A stretch of DNA of 64,000 nt from Rhodovulum tesquicola (GCF_024128855.1 NZ_JAMYDV010000011.1:1-64000); one strand, 5' to 3'. Shown: positions 18,103-28,795, numbered from the stretch's first letter. Program-made: numbers and translations. Notes: generated by a model from the sequence alone, not told the origin.

Positions 18103-18945
18103 TCACAGTCCGTGACTGCGGTCATAGGGGGCGGGGGCGGGCGAGCGCCGGCCCTCCAGCGTGCCGGGGGCGGGGGCGAGGATCTCGACCAGAAGCGGGT
18201 GGCAGGTGGCCGTCATGGGGCTGTTCGTGCCGCAATCGCCCCAGGGGCAGGCCGAGAGCGCGCCCAGAAGGTCGATCTCGGCGAAGAACTCGACATGATC
18301 GCCCGCGCGCGCGGGGCTGGCCTTGGTGAAATAGCGTTGGCTGTCGCGGGTGAATCCCGTGCACATGAACAGGTTCAGCACGTCATGGACATGCGGCTCG
18401 GCCGCATCCGGGGACAGGCCGGTTTCGGCGGCCAGCGCGCGGACCAGGTTGGAATGGCAATGGTGGTGATACTGCCCGCCGGTCAGCAGCGCGCCCGTAT
18501 AGGGATCGCAGCGCGTGCCGATCACGTCATGCACCCCCGCCCCATCGGCATCGACCCCGTACCAGCCCAGGCTGTCGGCGATGATCGTCGCCATCGGCCG
18601 CAGGAAGGGCAGGCAGGACCACAGCCGGTCGCCCACGCCCAGATGCGTGCCATGCAGCGCCCGGGTCTTGCCCGAATAGAACCGTTCGGACAGATCGTCC
18701 GCCGCCCACAGGTTCAGATCGCCCACCTGCGACCCTTCGGGGCAGGAGATCCGCAGGACCTGCCCTGCCGCCACCCGGAAACAGCGCGCCGCGCGCGGGG
18801 GCACCAGCAATTCGGCGGTCTTTGCTGCGCCGTCGCGCGCGCGGGCGTAAAGCGCCAGATCGGGCGCGGGCAGCGTGTCGGGCGGGTAGCAGATCACCGG
18901 GGGCGCGGCGCGGCGGGCGGCGGCGTCGGGGGGCGTTTCGGGCAT
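18103..18945 (-). CDS. DUF1989 / urea carboxylase-associated family protein
   Basis: 280 residues matching the DUF1989 (urea amidolyase-associated, UAAP) fold: VAAGQVLRISCPEGSQVGDLNLW, RALHGTHLGVGDRLWSCL, GWYGVDADGAGVHDVIGTRCDP, HHHCHSNLVRAL and VLNLFMCTGF. The Cys and His set suggests a metal site. Relatives cluster with urea or guanidine degradation genes, but none is nearby here, so the role is open. The ATG at 18945 is preceded by GGAGG. It is divergent from the secreted protein at 19020. Confidence 0.82.
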   Translation of the reverse strand: MPETPPDAAARRAAPPVICYPPDTLPAPDLALYARARDGAAKTAELLVPPRAARCFRVAAGQVLRISCPEGSQVGDLNLWAADDLSERFYSGKTRALHGTHLGVGDRLWSCLPFLRPMATIIADSLGWYGVDADGAGVHDVIGTRCDPYTGALLTGGQYHHHCHSNLVRALAAETGLSPDAAEPHVHDVLNLFMCTGFTRDSQRYFTKASPARAGDHVEFFAEIDLLGALSACPWGDCGTNSPMTATCHPLLVEILAPAPGTLEGRRSPAPAPYDRSHGL

Positions 18946-19019
18946 CGGTCCTCCGGGGCAAGGCTTGACAGGGCGCGGTCGCGCCGACACCCTTTTCCTA
19001 ACACCGGAGGAGCGCGGCC

Positions 19020-19454
19020 ATGAAGACCCTGCTTGCCTGCTGCCTGATCGCATTGGCCGGTCCCGCCTGCGCGCAGGACTGGGGCGATCTGGACAGCGCC
19101 CTGATCCGCGACCTGGCCCCCGGCGGCGAGAGCCTCGGCAGCTACTGGATGCCCAACCATGCCGATCCGGCAGAGGCGACCCGCGCGCTGGCGGTGCTCT
19201 ATGCCCATATCCCCGGCTCGGCCAGCGGCTTCACGATCCATGCCGGGCTTTATGCCCGCGATGCGGAGGGGTTCCGCTATGCCGGGCCGGTCTCGGGGCT
19301 TTTCGGCACCGAGCCGCGCGAGCCGGTCTTCCATGCCGAGAGGATGGAACTGACCACCTCGATGCCCGGCCCGGACGATCCGCGTTGCTGCCCCAGCCGC
19401 GCGCAGCGCTGGTCGATCGACTATGCGACGCTGGCGGCGACGGCGCTGGACTGA
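19020..19454 (+). CDS. Small secreted protein, unknown function
   Basis: 144 residues. Signal peptide MKTLLACCLIALAGPACAQ with a good cleavage site (ACA-Q). The mature domain (WMPNHADPAEATRALAVLYAHIPGSASGFTIHAGLYARDAEGFRYAGPV) is well formed but not a family I can name, and it has a paired CC in PDDPRCCPSRAQRW. GGAGGAGCG precedes the ATG. The stop is 11 bases from the convergent sdhB stop. Confidence 0.75.
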   Translation: MKTLLACCLIALAGPACAQDWGDLDSALIRDLAPGGESLGSYWMPNHADPAEATRALAVLYAHIPGSASGFTIHAGLYARDAEGFRYAGPVSGLFGTEPREPVFHAERMELTTSMPGPDDPRCCPSRAQRWSIDYATLAATALD

Positions 19455-19465
19455 GGCGCGTCGCC

Positions 19466-20245
19466 TCAGATCGCGCGCTCGACCATCATCTTCTTGATCT
19501 CGGCAATCGCCTTGGCCGGGTTCAGGCCCTTGGGGCAGGTCTTGGTGCAGTTCATGATCGTGTGGCAACGATAGAGCTTGAACGGATCCTCCAGCTGGTC
19601 CAGCCGCTCGCCGGTCGCCTCGTCACGCGAGTCGATGATCCAGCGATAGGCATGCAGCAGCGCGGCCGGTCCCAGATACTTGTCGCCGTTCCACCAGTAG
19701 GACGGGCAGGCCGTCGAGCAGCTGGCGCACATGATGCACTCGTAAAGCCCGTCCAGCTTCCTGCGATCCGCGGGCGACTGGCGCCATTCCTTGACCGGCT
19801 CGTTGGTCTCGGTCTCCAGCCAGGGCATGATCGAGGCGTGCTGGGCGTAGAAATGGGTCAGGTCCGGGACCAGATCCTTGACCACCGGCATGTGCGGCAG
19901 CGGGTAGATCTTCACCACGCCCTTGATCTCGTCCATGCCGTAGGTGCAGGCCAGCGTGTTGATCCCGTCGATATTCATGGCACAAGAGCCGCAGATCCCC
20001 TCGCGGCAGGAGCGGCGGAAGGTCAGCGTCGGGTCGATCTCGTTCTTGATCTTGATCAGCGCGTCCAGGACCATCGGCCCGCAGGTGTCGAGATCGACGA
20101 AATAGGTATCCACCCGCGGGTTTTCCCCGGTGTCGGGGTCCCAGCGGTAGATGCGGAACTCGCGCAGATTGGTGGCCCCCGCCGGTTTCGGCCAGGTCTT
20201 GCCGCTGCGGATCACCGAGTTCTTGGGGAGCGTCAGTTCAACCAT
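19466..20245 (-). CDS. sdhB: Succinate dehydrogenase iron-sulfur subunit
   Basis: 259 residues. Three clusters are visible: [13 protein letters not shown] for [2Fe-2S], [15 protein letters not shown] and [17 protein letters not shown] for [4Fe-4S] and [3Fe-4S]. It carries electrons from the SdhA flavin to ubiquinone at the membrane anchor. Last gene of sdhCDAB, ten bases after sdhA, with a GAGGAGAC ribosome binding site. Confidence 0.98.
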   Translation of the reverse strand: MVELTLPKNSVIRSGKTWPKPAGATNLREFRIYRWDPDTGENPRVDTYFVDLDTCGPMVLDALIKIKNEIDPTLTFRRSCREGICGSCAMNIDGINTLACTYGMDEIKGVVKIYPLPHMPVVKDLVPDLTHFYAQHASIMPWLETETNEPVKEWRQSPADRRKLDGLYECIMCASCSTACPSYWWNGDKYLGPAALLHAYRWIIDSRDEATGERLDQLEDPFKLYRCHTIMNCTKTCPKGLNPAKAIAEIKKMMVERAI

Positions 20246-20255
20246 ATCCGTCTCC

Positions 20256-22061
20256 TCAATAGACCCGCGCCTTGGGCGCGATCTTCTTCGGGTCGATGCC
20301 GCCCTCGTCGAGGGTGGTCAGCGGCTCCAGCTTGACCGGGCGGTAGGCCAGGCGCACCCTGGGGCCGTCGACCCAGGCCAGCGAATGCTTGCGCCAGTTG
20401 GTGTCGTCGCGGTCGGGGTAGTCCTCGTGGGCATGTGCGCCGCGGCTTTCCTTGCGCGCCTCGGCGGCGACCACGGTGGCCAGCGCGTTGGGCATCAGGT
20501 TGGTCAGTTCCAGCGTCTCCATCAGGTCCGAGTTCCAGATCAGCGACCGGTCGGTGACCTTGATGTCGTCCATCTTGCCCGCGACGGCGGCCATCTTCTG
20601 GCAGCCCTCGGCCAGCGTCCTGTCGGTGCGGAAGACCGCGGCATCGGCCTGCATGGTCTTCTGCATCTCCAGCCGCAATTCGGCGGTTGTCAGGTTGCCC
20701 CTGGCATGGCGCAGCCCGTCGAAGCGGGAGAGCGCCGCGTCGATCGAGGCCCCGTTCGGGCTGGGCACCGCCGTGTTCGGATCGACCACGTCCCTGGCCC
20801 GGATCGCGGCGGCGCGGCCGAACACCACAAGGTCGATCAGCGAGTTGGAGCCCAGCCGGTTCGCACCGTGCACGCTGGCACAGCCCGCCTCGCCCACCGC
20901 CATCAGGCCGGGCGCGATGTTGTCGGGATTGTCCGCGGTCGGGTTCAGCACCTCGCCCCAATAGTTCGTGGGGATGCCGCCCATATTGTAATGCACGGTC
21001 GGCAGAACCGGGATCGGCTCGCGCGTCACGTCGACACCGGCAAAGATCTTGGCGCTTTCGGAAATGCCGGGCAGGCGTTCGGCCAGAACCTCGGGCGGCA
21101 GGTGGGACAGGTTCAGGTGGATATGGTCCTTGTTCGGCCCGACGCCCCGGCCCTCGCGGATCTCGATGGTCATGCAGCGGCTGACCACGTCGCGCGAGGC
21201 GAGATCCTTGTAGGTCGGCGCATAGCGTTCCATGAACCGCTCGCCTTCCGAGTTCGTCAGATAGCCGCCCTCGCCGCGCGCGCCCTCGGTGATGAGACAG
21301 CCCGCGCCATAGATGCCGGTGGGGTGGAACTGCACGAATTCCATGTCCTGAAGCGGCAGCCCCGCGCGCGCCACCATGCCGCCGCCATCGCCGGTGCAGG
21401 TATGGGCCGAGGTCGCGCTGAAATAGGCCCGGCCATAGCCCCCCGTCGCCAGCACCACCATCTTGGCGGCAAAGACATGGATCGTGCCGTCGTCGAGCTT
21501 CCACGCCACCACGCCCTGGCATTGCCCGTCCTCGGACATGATCAGGTCGATGGCGAAATACTCGATGAAGAATTCCGCCTTCTGTTTCAGGCTCTGGCCA
21601 TAGAGCGTGTGCAGGATGGCATGCCCCGTGCGGTCGGCGGCCGCACAGGTGCGCTGCACCGGCGGGCCTTCGCCGAACTCGGTGGTGTGGCCACCGAAGG
21701 GGCGCTGGTAGATGCGGCCCTTCTCGGTGCGGGAAAACGGCACGCCGTAATGTTCCAACTCGTAGACCGCCTTGGGCGCCTCGCGCGCGAGGTATTCCAT
21801 GGCGTCCGTATCGCCCAGCCAGTCCGACCCCTTGACCGTGTCATACATGTGCCACTGCCAATGGTCCGGGCCCATGTTGCCAAGGCTGGCCGCGATGCCG
21901 CCCTGGGCCGCCACCGTGTGCGAGCGGGTCGGAAAGACCTTGGTGATGCAGGCCGTCCGCAGGCCCTGTTCGGCCATGCCCAGCGTCGCGCGCAGCCCCG
22001 CGCCACCGGCGCCGACCACCACAACGTCGTATTCATGCGTCTCGTATTCGTAAGCGGCCAT
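20256..22061 (-). CDS. sdhA: Succinate dehydrogenase flavoprotein subunit
   Basis: 601 residues. [21 protein letters not shown] binds [19 protein letters not shown] contains the His that holds FAD covalently, and [23 protein letters not shown] forms the substrate pocket. Oxidises succinate to fumarate in the TCA cycle and respiratory complex II. Eighteen bases after sdhD. Length is normal. Confidence 0.98.
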   Translation of the reverse strand: MAAYEYETHEYDVVVVGAGGAGLRATLGMAEQGLRTACITKVFPTRSHTVAAQGGIAASLGNMGPDHWQWHMYDTVKGSDWLGDTDAMEYLAREAPKAVYELEHYGVPFSRTEKGRIYQRPFGGHTTEFGEGPPVQRTCAAADRTGHAILHTLYGQSLKQKAEFFIEYFAIDLIMSEDGQCQGVVAWKLDDGTIHVFAAKMVVLATGGYGRAYFSATSAHTCTGDGGGMVARAGLPLQDMEFVQFHPTGIYGAGCLITEGARGEGGYLTNSEGERFMERYAPTYKDLASRDVVSRCMTIEIREGRGVGPNKDHIHLNLSHLPPEVLAERLPGISESAKIFAGVDVTREPIPVLPTVHYNMGGIPTNYWGEVLNPTADNPDNIAPGLMAVGEAGCASVHGANRLGSNSLIDLVVFGRAAAIRARDVVDPNTAVPSPNGASIDAALSRFDGLRHARGNLTTAELRLEMQKTMQADAAVFRTDRTLAEGCQKMAAVAGKMDDIKVTDRSLIWNSDLMETLELTNLMPNALATVVAAEARKESRGAHAHEDYPDRDDTNWRKHSLAWVDGPRVRLAYRPVKLEPLTTLDEGGIDPKKIAPKARVY

Positions 22062-22079
22062 CTTGGTCCCTCGAAGAAC

Positions 22080-22451
22080 TTACAGCGCGATGCGGATGAC
22101 CGCGTAAAGACCGGCCGCCATGGCCGTGTAGCTGACGCAGATCATCGCGATCAGCAGTATCGTGCGGCGGATGCCGCGGGTGTAATCCTCGATGGCCGTC
22201 TGCGCGCCCTTGCGGAAATGGTAGATCCCCACCCACAAGGTCAACAGCGCCACCAGCGCCGGAAACGGGCGCGAGAAGGTGGCGACCACCTCTTCATGGC
22301 TGCCGCCCAGCGTGCGGCCGAAGACCAGAACGAAGGCCGGGATCAGCCCCGCCAGCGCCACGCCGGTCACGATCAGGATCCAGTGATGTTCGGTCCCGCT
22401 CTTGGCGGCGCCAAGGCCCAGCGCGCGCTTGCGGTCGGTCAGATAACGCAT
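22080..22451 (-). CDS. sdhD: Succinate dehydrogenase membrane anchor subunit
   Basis: 123 residues with three predicted membrane helices (WILIVTGVALAGLIPAFVLVFG, FPALVALLTLWVGIYHFRKG, ILLIAMICVSYTAMAAGLYAVI). GIYHFRKGAQTAIEDYTRG carries the conserved haem/quinone-region residues of alphaproteobacterial SdhD. With SdhC it anchors SdhAB in the inner membrane. Start at 22451 fits the family N-terminus (MRYLTDRKRA). Eleven bases after sdhC. Confidence 0.93.
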   Translation of the reverse strand: MRYLTDRKRALGLGAAKSGTEHHWILIVTGVALAGLIPAFVLVFGRTLGGSHEEVVATFSRPFPALVALLTLWVGIYHFRKGAQTAIEDYTRGIRRTILLIAMICVSYTAMAAGLYAVIRIAL

Positions 22452-22462
22452 GGCTTCCCCCC

Positions 22463-22846
22463 TCAGACGACCAGCACGGTCAGCAGCGTCAGCACCGCCG
22501 AGCCGCCGATCACCGCCCAGCCCAGCGCCTCGGCCGTCTTCAGCTCCAGCCCGCGGCCGGTATCCCACAGCAGATGCCGCAGGCCCGCCAGCGTGTGATA
22601 CCACAGCGCCCAGAGCGACAGGGTCAGCACCAGATCGCCGAACCACGAGGTCAGCACCCAATCGGCGCGGGCAAAGGCCTCGGGGCCCTTGGCGGCGGCC
22701 AGGAACCACCACACGATCAGGATCACCGCCACGATCAGCGCATTCCCCGTGACCCGGGTCAGGATCGAGGTGACAGAGGTGATCTGCGGGCGATAGACCT
22801 GAAGATGCGGCGAAAGCGGCCTGTTACCGCGGTTGAAGTCAGCCAT
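22463..22846 (-). CDS. sdhC: Succinate dehydrogenase cytochrome b556 subunit
   Basis: 127 residues. RPLSPHLQVYRPQITSVTSILTRVTG is the SdhC signature (SPHL...SI.HR.TG type), followed by three membrane helices; the haem-ligand region is HTLAGLRHLLWD. First gene of sdhCDAB. About 120 bases upstream lie a pair of GTGATCAC palindromes and a further 23-bp palindrome, so this promoter is likely under tight control. Confidence 0.96.
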   Translation of the reverse strand: MADFNRGNRPLSPHLQVYRPQITSVTSILTRVTGNALIVAVILIVWWFLAAAKGPEAFARADWVLTSWFGDLVLTLSLWALWYHTLAGLRHLLWDTGRGLELKTAEALGWAVIGGSAVLTLLTVLVV

Positions 22847-22935
22847 GGCGTGCCTCTTGTCTGGGCGCAGCTATCGCCCGATCTGATAACGGTTTCTGCG
22901 CCCTTGTCACGGCTTGCGCCGCGCTTCGGGCGTGA

Positions 22936-22958
22936 TTTTTCGTCCGCCGGACGAAAAA
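22936..22958. promoter_or_regulatory. Perfect 23-bp palindrome in the sdh promoter region
   Basis: Arms TTTTTCGTCCG (22936-22946) and CGGACGAAAAA (22948-22958) flank one central C. Both strands have T before and A after the GC core, the reverse of an intrinsic terminator, so an operator is the better reading. It lies 90-112 bases before sdhC, next to the GTGATCAC pair. Confidence 0.55.
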
Positions 22959-22967
22959 ACCGGGTTT

Positions 22968-22998
22968 TGTGATCACGCCAACGCGGCATGTGATCACA
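22968..22998. promoter_or_regulatory. Paired GTGATCAC operator upstream of sdhC
   Basis: GTGATCAC occurs at 22969-22976 and 22990-22997, exactly 21 bases apart, with TTT outside the left copy and AA outside the right. The same layout is found upstream of sucC (28797 and 28818). A single copy sits in front of the GntR gene at 38610. Confidence 0.7.
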
Positions 22999-23013
22999 AC
23001 CCGGCGGACCGCC

Positions 23014-24048
23014 TTACATCGGGGTCAACGCCCAGTAGTCGAGGTCCAGCAACACATCGCCCAGATATTTCCCGTCCTCGCCGCGCAGCGCGCCCGGCAC
23101 CGCCCCCGGCTTGACCGCCACCAGCCGCAGCCGCAGCGCGCCGACGCCGGGCGCGGCCGTCTCGGCCTTGTCCAGCACCTCGGACCAGGCCGCGACCGTA
23201 TCGCCCGCGAAACAGGGATTGGCATGCGCGCCCGCGTTCAGCCCGACGATCATCTGTGCATTCGCCAGCCCGTTGAAGGACAGCGTGCGCGCCAGGCTGA
23301 TGACATGGCCGCCATAGATCAGCCGCCGGCCATCCTCGCGCAGGGTGGCGTCGAAATGCACCTTGGAGGTGTTCTGCCACAGCCGCGTGGCCAGCATGTG
23401 CTCGGCCTCCTCGACCGTCACGCGGTCGACATGGTCGATCACCTCGCCCACCGCGTAATCGCCCCAGCGATGCGGCTCGCCCGCCAGCGTGAAATCGTAG
23501 CGCGTGAAATCCAGCCCCTCGGGCAGCACCAGATCCCGCGGCGCCACGCTGTCGGCCAGCGCGGGCACCACCGTTTCGGGCGCGGGGGCTGTGGCATCGC
23601 GCTTGCGCACCATCACCCAGCGCACATAGTCCATGACCAGTTCGCCGCGCTGGTTCAGCCCCCGCGTGCGCACCCAGACGACACCCGATTTGCCGTTCGA
23701 GTTCTCCTTGAGCCCGATCACCTCGGATTCGGAGCGCAGCGTGTCGCCGGGCCAGACCGGCCGGTGCCAGCGCCCCTCGGCATAGCCCAGATTGGCGATG
23801 GCGTTCAGGCTGATATCCGGCACGGTCTTGCCGAACACGGTATGGAACGCGATCAGGTCGTCCATCGGCGCGCCGGGCAGCCCGCAGGATTGCGCGAAGG
23901 CATCCGAGGAACAGACCGCGTGCCGCGCGGGATAAAGCGCGTGGTAAAGCGCCCGCTCGCCGCCCGACAGGGTGCGCGGCACCGCATGCGCGATCACCTG
24001 CCCGACATGGTAATCCTCGAAGAAACGCCCCGGGTTGGTCTTCACCAT
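23014..24048 (-). CDS. mch: Mesaconyl-CoA hydratase (beta-methylmalyl-CoA dehydratase)
   Basis: 344 residues with two MaoC-like hot-dog repeats: the first starts FFEDYHVGQVIAHAVPRTL and the second RWGDYAVGEVIDHVDRVTVEEAEHM. This matches the double-hotdog mesaconyl-CoA hydratase of the ethylmalonyl-CoA pathway, which adds water to mesaconyl-CoA to give beta-methylmalyl-CoA. The neighbouring mcl2-type gene and pcc/mcm genes in the window support the assignment. Last gene of a tight four-gene minus-strand operon; the ATG at 24048 is four bases after the DUF1737 stop. Confidence 0.9.
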   Translation of the reverse strand: MVKTNPGRFFEDYHVGQVIAHAVPRTLSGGERALYHALYPARHAVCSSDAFAQSCGLPGAPMDDLIAFHTVFGKTVPDISLNAIANLGYAEGRWHRPVWPGDTLRSESEVIGLKENSNGKSGVVWVRTRGLNQRGELVMDYVRWVMVRKRDATAPAPETVVPALADSVAPRDLVLPEGLDFTRYDFTLAGEPHRWGDYAVGEVIDHVDRVTVEEAEHMLATRLWQNTSKVHFDATLREDGRRLIYGGHVISLARTLSFNGLANAQMIVGLNAGAHANPCFAGDTVAAWSEVLDKAETAAPGVGALRLRLVAVKPGAVPGALRGEDGKYLGDVLLDLDYWALTPM

Positions 24049-24052
24049 GACC

Positions 24053-24256
24053 TCACAACTCTCCCAGCTTGAGATCCGGGGCGTAAAGCCCCGGCACATC
24101 CTTCACCACCGCCTGCGCACAGCGCATCCTTCCGCTCGCCGGGTCATGCGCATAGGCGGGCGAGCCGTAAAGTTCCCACCCTTTGGCCAGCGCCTCGGTG
24201 ACCTTGTGGCAGAAGGCGGCGGTATCCTCGTCGGTCAGCAGGCGATAGGCGCGCAT
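24053..24256 (-). CDS. DUF1737 small protein
   Basis: 67 residues: YRLLTDEDTAAFCHKVTEALAKGWELYGSPAYAHDPASGRMRCAQAVVK fits DUF1737, a small alpha/beta domain of unknown role often found as a single gene. Its ATG overlaps the stop of the NnrU gene (TGATG), so the two are translationally coupled. It sits inside the mcl2/mch operon with no known part in that pathway. Confidence 0.75.
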   Translation of the reverse strand: MRAYRLLTDEDTAAFCHKVTEALAKGWELYGSPAYAHDPASGRMRCAQAVVKDVPGLYAPDLKLGEL

Positions 24257-24825
24257 CAGGCCGCGCCCGGCGCCGGCAGGGGCCAGACGCCCAGCCACAT
24301 GTGAACGCCAAGGATCACCAGGTAGAGCACCACGGAAATCACCCCCAGCTTGATGTCCCCCGCCAGGCTGCCGCCACGCCAGGTCGTGACCGGCTCCCTT
24401 GCGTTGATCAGCAGCACTTCGACAATCGCCCAGACCAGCAACCCGCCGAACAGCACGATGGACGCCAGATCGCCATTCACCAGCAGATGCGCCACCGCCC
24501 AGGTGGCAAAGCCATAAAGCATCGGGTGGCGGAACAACTGCCGCGCCCGGCTCTTGGAATTGCCGAGGCCAAAGAACACCACCGCCAGCAGCATCAGCGT
24601 GTTGTTGGCATGCACCATGAACCCGGGCGTCTGGTAGATCTCGGGCGCGGTGTTGCCGCGATAGCCGATCACCATCAGCACCACCGACAGGACCAGCGGC
24701 ACCGCAAAGAACGCCTTGGACGCCGCGCCGAAACGCTGGTCCAGCGCCGCACGCGGGCCGGGGAACAGCCGCTTGAACAGATGGGCAAAGCTCCAGAGCA
24801 GAACGCCGAGGATGATAAGGGTCAT
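24256..24825 (-). CDS. NnrU family membrane protein
   Basis: 189 residues with about six hydrophobic segments. MTLIILGVLLWSFAHLFKRLFPGPRA is the NnrU start; NTLMLLAVVFFGLGNSKSRARQLFRHPMLYGFATWAVAHLLVNGDLASIVLFGGLLVWAIVEV carries the conserved RHP...W..AHLL.NGD pattern. NnrU was first linked to nitrite/nitric oxide metabolism, but many copies lie outside denitrification loci, as here. It overlaps mcl2 by four bases (ATGA). Confidence 0.9.
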   Translation of the reverse strand: MTLIILGVLLWSFAHLFKRLFPGPRAALDQRFGAASKAFFAVPLVLSVVLMVIGYRGNTAPEIYQTPGFMVHANNTLMLLAVVFFGLGNSKSRARQLFRHPMLYGFATWAVAHLLVNGDLASIVLFGGLLVWAIVEVLLINAREPVTTWRGGSLAGDIKLGVISVVLYLVILGVHMWLGVWPLPAPGAA

Positions 24826-25682
24826 GTCACAGCCTCCAGTTGCGCGATCGCCGCCGCCTTGGCGAGCGTTTGTCGTGCCGTGACGATATGCAGATTCTCG
24901 ACGATGCGGCCATCCACAACGGCGATCCCCAGCCCGTTGCGCCGCGCCTCGTCGAAGGCGGCGATATGGCGGCGCGACAGTTCGATCTCGGCCATGGTCG
25001 GCGCAAAGACCGCATTGGCCGCGGCGATCTGTCCGGGGTGGATCAGGCTCTTGCCGTCAAAGCCCAGGTCGCGGCCCTGCGCGCATTCCGCGCGCAGACC
25101 CTCCTCGTCCTGAAAGGCGTTGTAGACCCCGTCGATGGCGACGATCCCATGCGCACGCGCCGCCAGCAGGCATTGGCTGAGGCTGGTGACCAGCGGCAGG
25201 CGGTCGGCGCGCGGGCGGCAGCGCAATTCCTTGATCAGGTCATTGGTGCCCATCACGAAGCCGCCGACCCGAGGATGGGCGGCCAGCGCATCCGCGTTCA
25301 GCACGCCGCGCGGCGTTTCCATCATCGCCCAGAGTTCCACCCCGTGGATCGCATCGCCCAGCGCATCCAGTTGCGCCGTGGTCTCGACCTTGGGCAGCAG
25401 CATCGCCTGCGCGCCGGTCCCGCGCATCGCGGTCACGTCATCGGCGCCCCATTCGGTATCCAGCCCGTTCACCCGCACGATCAGGAAGCGCGGCCCGAAG
25501 CCGCCCTCGCGCAGCGCCGCGGCCAGCAGGTCGCGCGCGGCGCGCTTTTCCTCGGGGGCGACGGCATCCTCCAGATCGAAGATGATCGCATCGGCGGGCA
25601 GCGTCCGGGCCTTGTCCAGCGCCCGCGCCTTCGAGGCCGGAATATAGAGAACGGAACGGAACGGGCGGGCACGCGGGTCCAT
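24822..25682 (-). CDS. mcl2: HpcH/HpaI-type lyase, probable (3S)-malyl-CoA thioesterase
   Basis: 286 residues of the CitE/malyl-CoA lyase superfamily. RSVLYIPASKARALDKA binds CoA, ADAIIFDLEDAVAPEEK has the metal-binding acids, VRVNGLDTEWGADDV the Arg, and GFDGKSLIHPGQI the CoA-binding end. The short CitE-like sequence beside mesaconyl-CoA hydratase fits Mcl2, which releases malate from malyl-CoA, better than the longer Mcl1. The ATG at 25682 follows GGGGAG. First gene of the mcl2-nnrU-DUF1737-mch operon. Confidence 0.82.
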   Translation of the reverse strand: MDPRARPFRSVLYIPASKARALDKARTLPADAIIFDLEDAVAPEEKRAARDLLAAALREGGFGPRFLIVRVNGLDTEWGADDVTAMRGTGAQAMLLPKVETTAQLDALGDAIHGVELWAMMETPRGVLNADALAAHPRVGGFVMGTNDLIKELRCRPRADRLPLVTSLSQCLLAARAHGIVAIDGVYNAFQDEEGLRAECAQGRDLGFDGKSLIHPGQIAAANAVFAPTMAEIELSRRHIAAFDEARRNGLGIAVVDGRIVENLHIVTARQTLAKAAAIAQLEAVT

Positions 25683-25870
25683 TGATTCTCCCCTTGGGTC
25701 ATTTTGTTGCGCCAATCACCATAGGCGGGACATAATCCGCAACCCCTTTCATGCCGCATCGCAGAAAAATCTTGCGCTGCGATGCAGAGCAGCGCGCGCT
25801 GCCCTCAGGCTTTGTTGCGCATTCCCCTTCAGGCTCGGCGCTGACAGCCACCCCGAACGGAGCCTTGCCC

Positions 25871-27389
<1,519 letters not shown>

Positions 27390-27402
27390 TCCCGGGCATA
27401 TC

Positions 27403-27429
27403 CGGGCCGGTCCCGCGCGGTCCGGCCCG
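27403..27429. terminator. Hairpin between mdh and the convergent PAP2 fusion gene
   Basis: CGGGCCGG (27403-27410) and CCGGCCCG (27422-27429) form an 8-bp GC stem with an 11-base loop, filling the gap between two convergent stops. No T-run on either side, so a bidirectional terminator is inferred from position. Confidence 0.5.
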
Positions 27430-28650
27430 TCAGAACCGATAGGCCAGCCCGATATTCAGCGCGTTGGTGATCACCTCGGTTTCCAGCGCGCCGCCGCCCG
27501 TCAGATCCGCGTCGATCCGCGACCAGGTGCCCTTGTATTCGCCGAACAGCGCGGTCCGGTCGGTCAGCCGCCATGTCGCCCCGAAGATCACCGCCACGCT
27601 CGGGCCGACCAACTGGTATTCCTGCGTGACCGGCGCACCGGGGCCGGTCCGCACCTCGACATGGGGGATGACCACGCCCGCGCTGGCGCCTGCATAGGGT
27701 GTCCAGGCACGGGACGGATCGGGCCATCGCCGGATGATGCCCGCGGTCAGGTTGTTCAGACCGTCGGTGAATTCCAGCATTTCGAAGCCCGACGCCGCCA
27801 GCGTTTCGTCATCGGCATAAATCTTGGTGTGGTTGAAATCCAGCGTGTAGCCGAAGGTCTCGCTCCGCCACCAGACCCCGCGCAGGCCCCAATGCGGCGG
27901 CATGTCGAAGGGTCTGCCCTCCCAGCCCGCCGTGAAGTCGAAATCGCCCGCGCCCGCCGGATCCGATCCGCGCACATTGCTATGCGGCGCCGACTGGTGG
28001 CCGGTATAAACCCAAAGCTCCATCTCGGCCTTCGTCGCGCTGCCCGTCGCCGCGGCAAGGGCCGACAGGGCGAGGATGGCACCGCGACGGCGCCAGCGCC
28101 GCGCCCGTCGGCGCACACCGCGCAAGACAGGCGTCACCGCCCGGAGCCACAGCCCGCGAAACGCCCGGTCGAACGCCCCGAGCTTCAGCACGGCCACCGC
28201 ATAGCCCAGAACGGCCCCCGCCAGCGTCTGCCAGATCGTGTGCTTGCCCGCGTCGATGCGCGATCCGCCGACGAACCCGGCCGACAGCACCGCCAGCGCC
28301 TGCGCGCCCGGGCTGTCGCGCAGGCAGCCCATGACCAGGGCGGTCGCGCCGAAACTCGCCGCCGCGGTGTGGCCCGACGGGAATCCATGCCCGCCGCCAC
28401 TCGGCCGCTGGTTGATCGGCGCATCGCCCAGGCCGAATTTCGGCCCCTTGATCGCCGACTCTAGCAGCAGGTATCGCCCCGTATAGCGCACGCCATCGCC
28501 CTGCGCGATGGCACAGGCCAGCCCGGCAAGCGGCAGGACGACCTGCAGCCGGTCACCGATCAGCTGCGCCTGCCGGTCGGACAGCACCACGACTAGCGAA
28601 ACGATGGCAAGCATGCCAAGCAAGGCCAGGTGGCGCATCAGACAGGACAT
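27430..28650 (-). CDS. PAP2 phosphatase fused to an LpxQ-like lipid A oxidase barrel
   Basis: About 406 residues. Residues 1-155 are a PAP2 phosphatase with membrane helices: KFG...NQRP (71-83), FPSGHT (90-95) and GGSRIDAGKHTIWQ (128-141), with Gln141 where the motif usually has Asp. A basic stretch, RRRARRWRRR (180-189), is followed by a hydrophobic AILALSALAAATGSATKA that looks like a second, internal signal peptide. Residues 209-406 are beta-rich (VYTGHQSAPHSNV, FDFTAGWEGRPFD, LNIGLAYRF with terminal Phe) and resemble rhizobial LpxQ-type outer-membrane lipid A oxidases. The start is uncertain: GTG 28743, ATG 28677 or ATG 28650, the last having the best upstream GGAG. Confidence 0.78.
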   Translation of the reverse strand: MSCLMRHLALLGMLAIVSLVVVLSDRQAQLIGDRLQVVLPLAGLACAIAQGDGVRYTGRYLLLESAIKGPKFGLGDAPINQRPSGGGHGFPSGHTAAASFGATALVMGCLRDSPGAQALAVLSAGFVGGSRIDAGKHTIWQTLAGAVLGYAVAVLKLGAFDRAFRGLWLRAVTPVLRGVRRRARRWRRRGAILALSALAAATGSATKAEMELWVYTGHQSAPHSNVRGSDPAGAGDFDFTAGWEGRPFDMPPHWGLRGVWWRSETFGYTLDFNHTKIYADDETLAASGFEMLEFTDGLNNLTAGIIRRWPDPSRAWTPYAGASAGVVIPHVEVRTGPGAPVTQEYQLVGPSVAVIFGATWRLTDRTALFGEYKGTWSRIDADLTGGGALETEVITNALNIGLAYRF

Positions 28651-28795
28651 CCCGGCAACCCGCTCCGGACCGCGCATGCGGACGATTTGCGCCTGTATCG
28701 CTTCGGCATGTAACGTTTTTGCAAGGCGGCCGAACGTCCGCACCGTTTCGGGCGACAGGATGCCGGCCGACGGGGCGGCGGAATCCCGGAGGCTT

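Noticed and set aside
27467-27474. GTGATCAC inside the PAP2/LpxQ-like gene (also at 46478 in the AI-2E gene)
   Set aside because: Inside coding sequence and unpaired; GTGATCACC encodes Val-Ile-Thr, so single copies are expected by chance.
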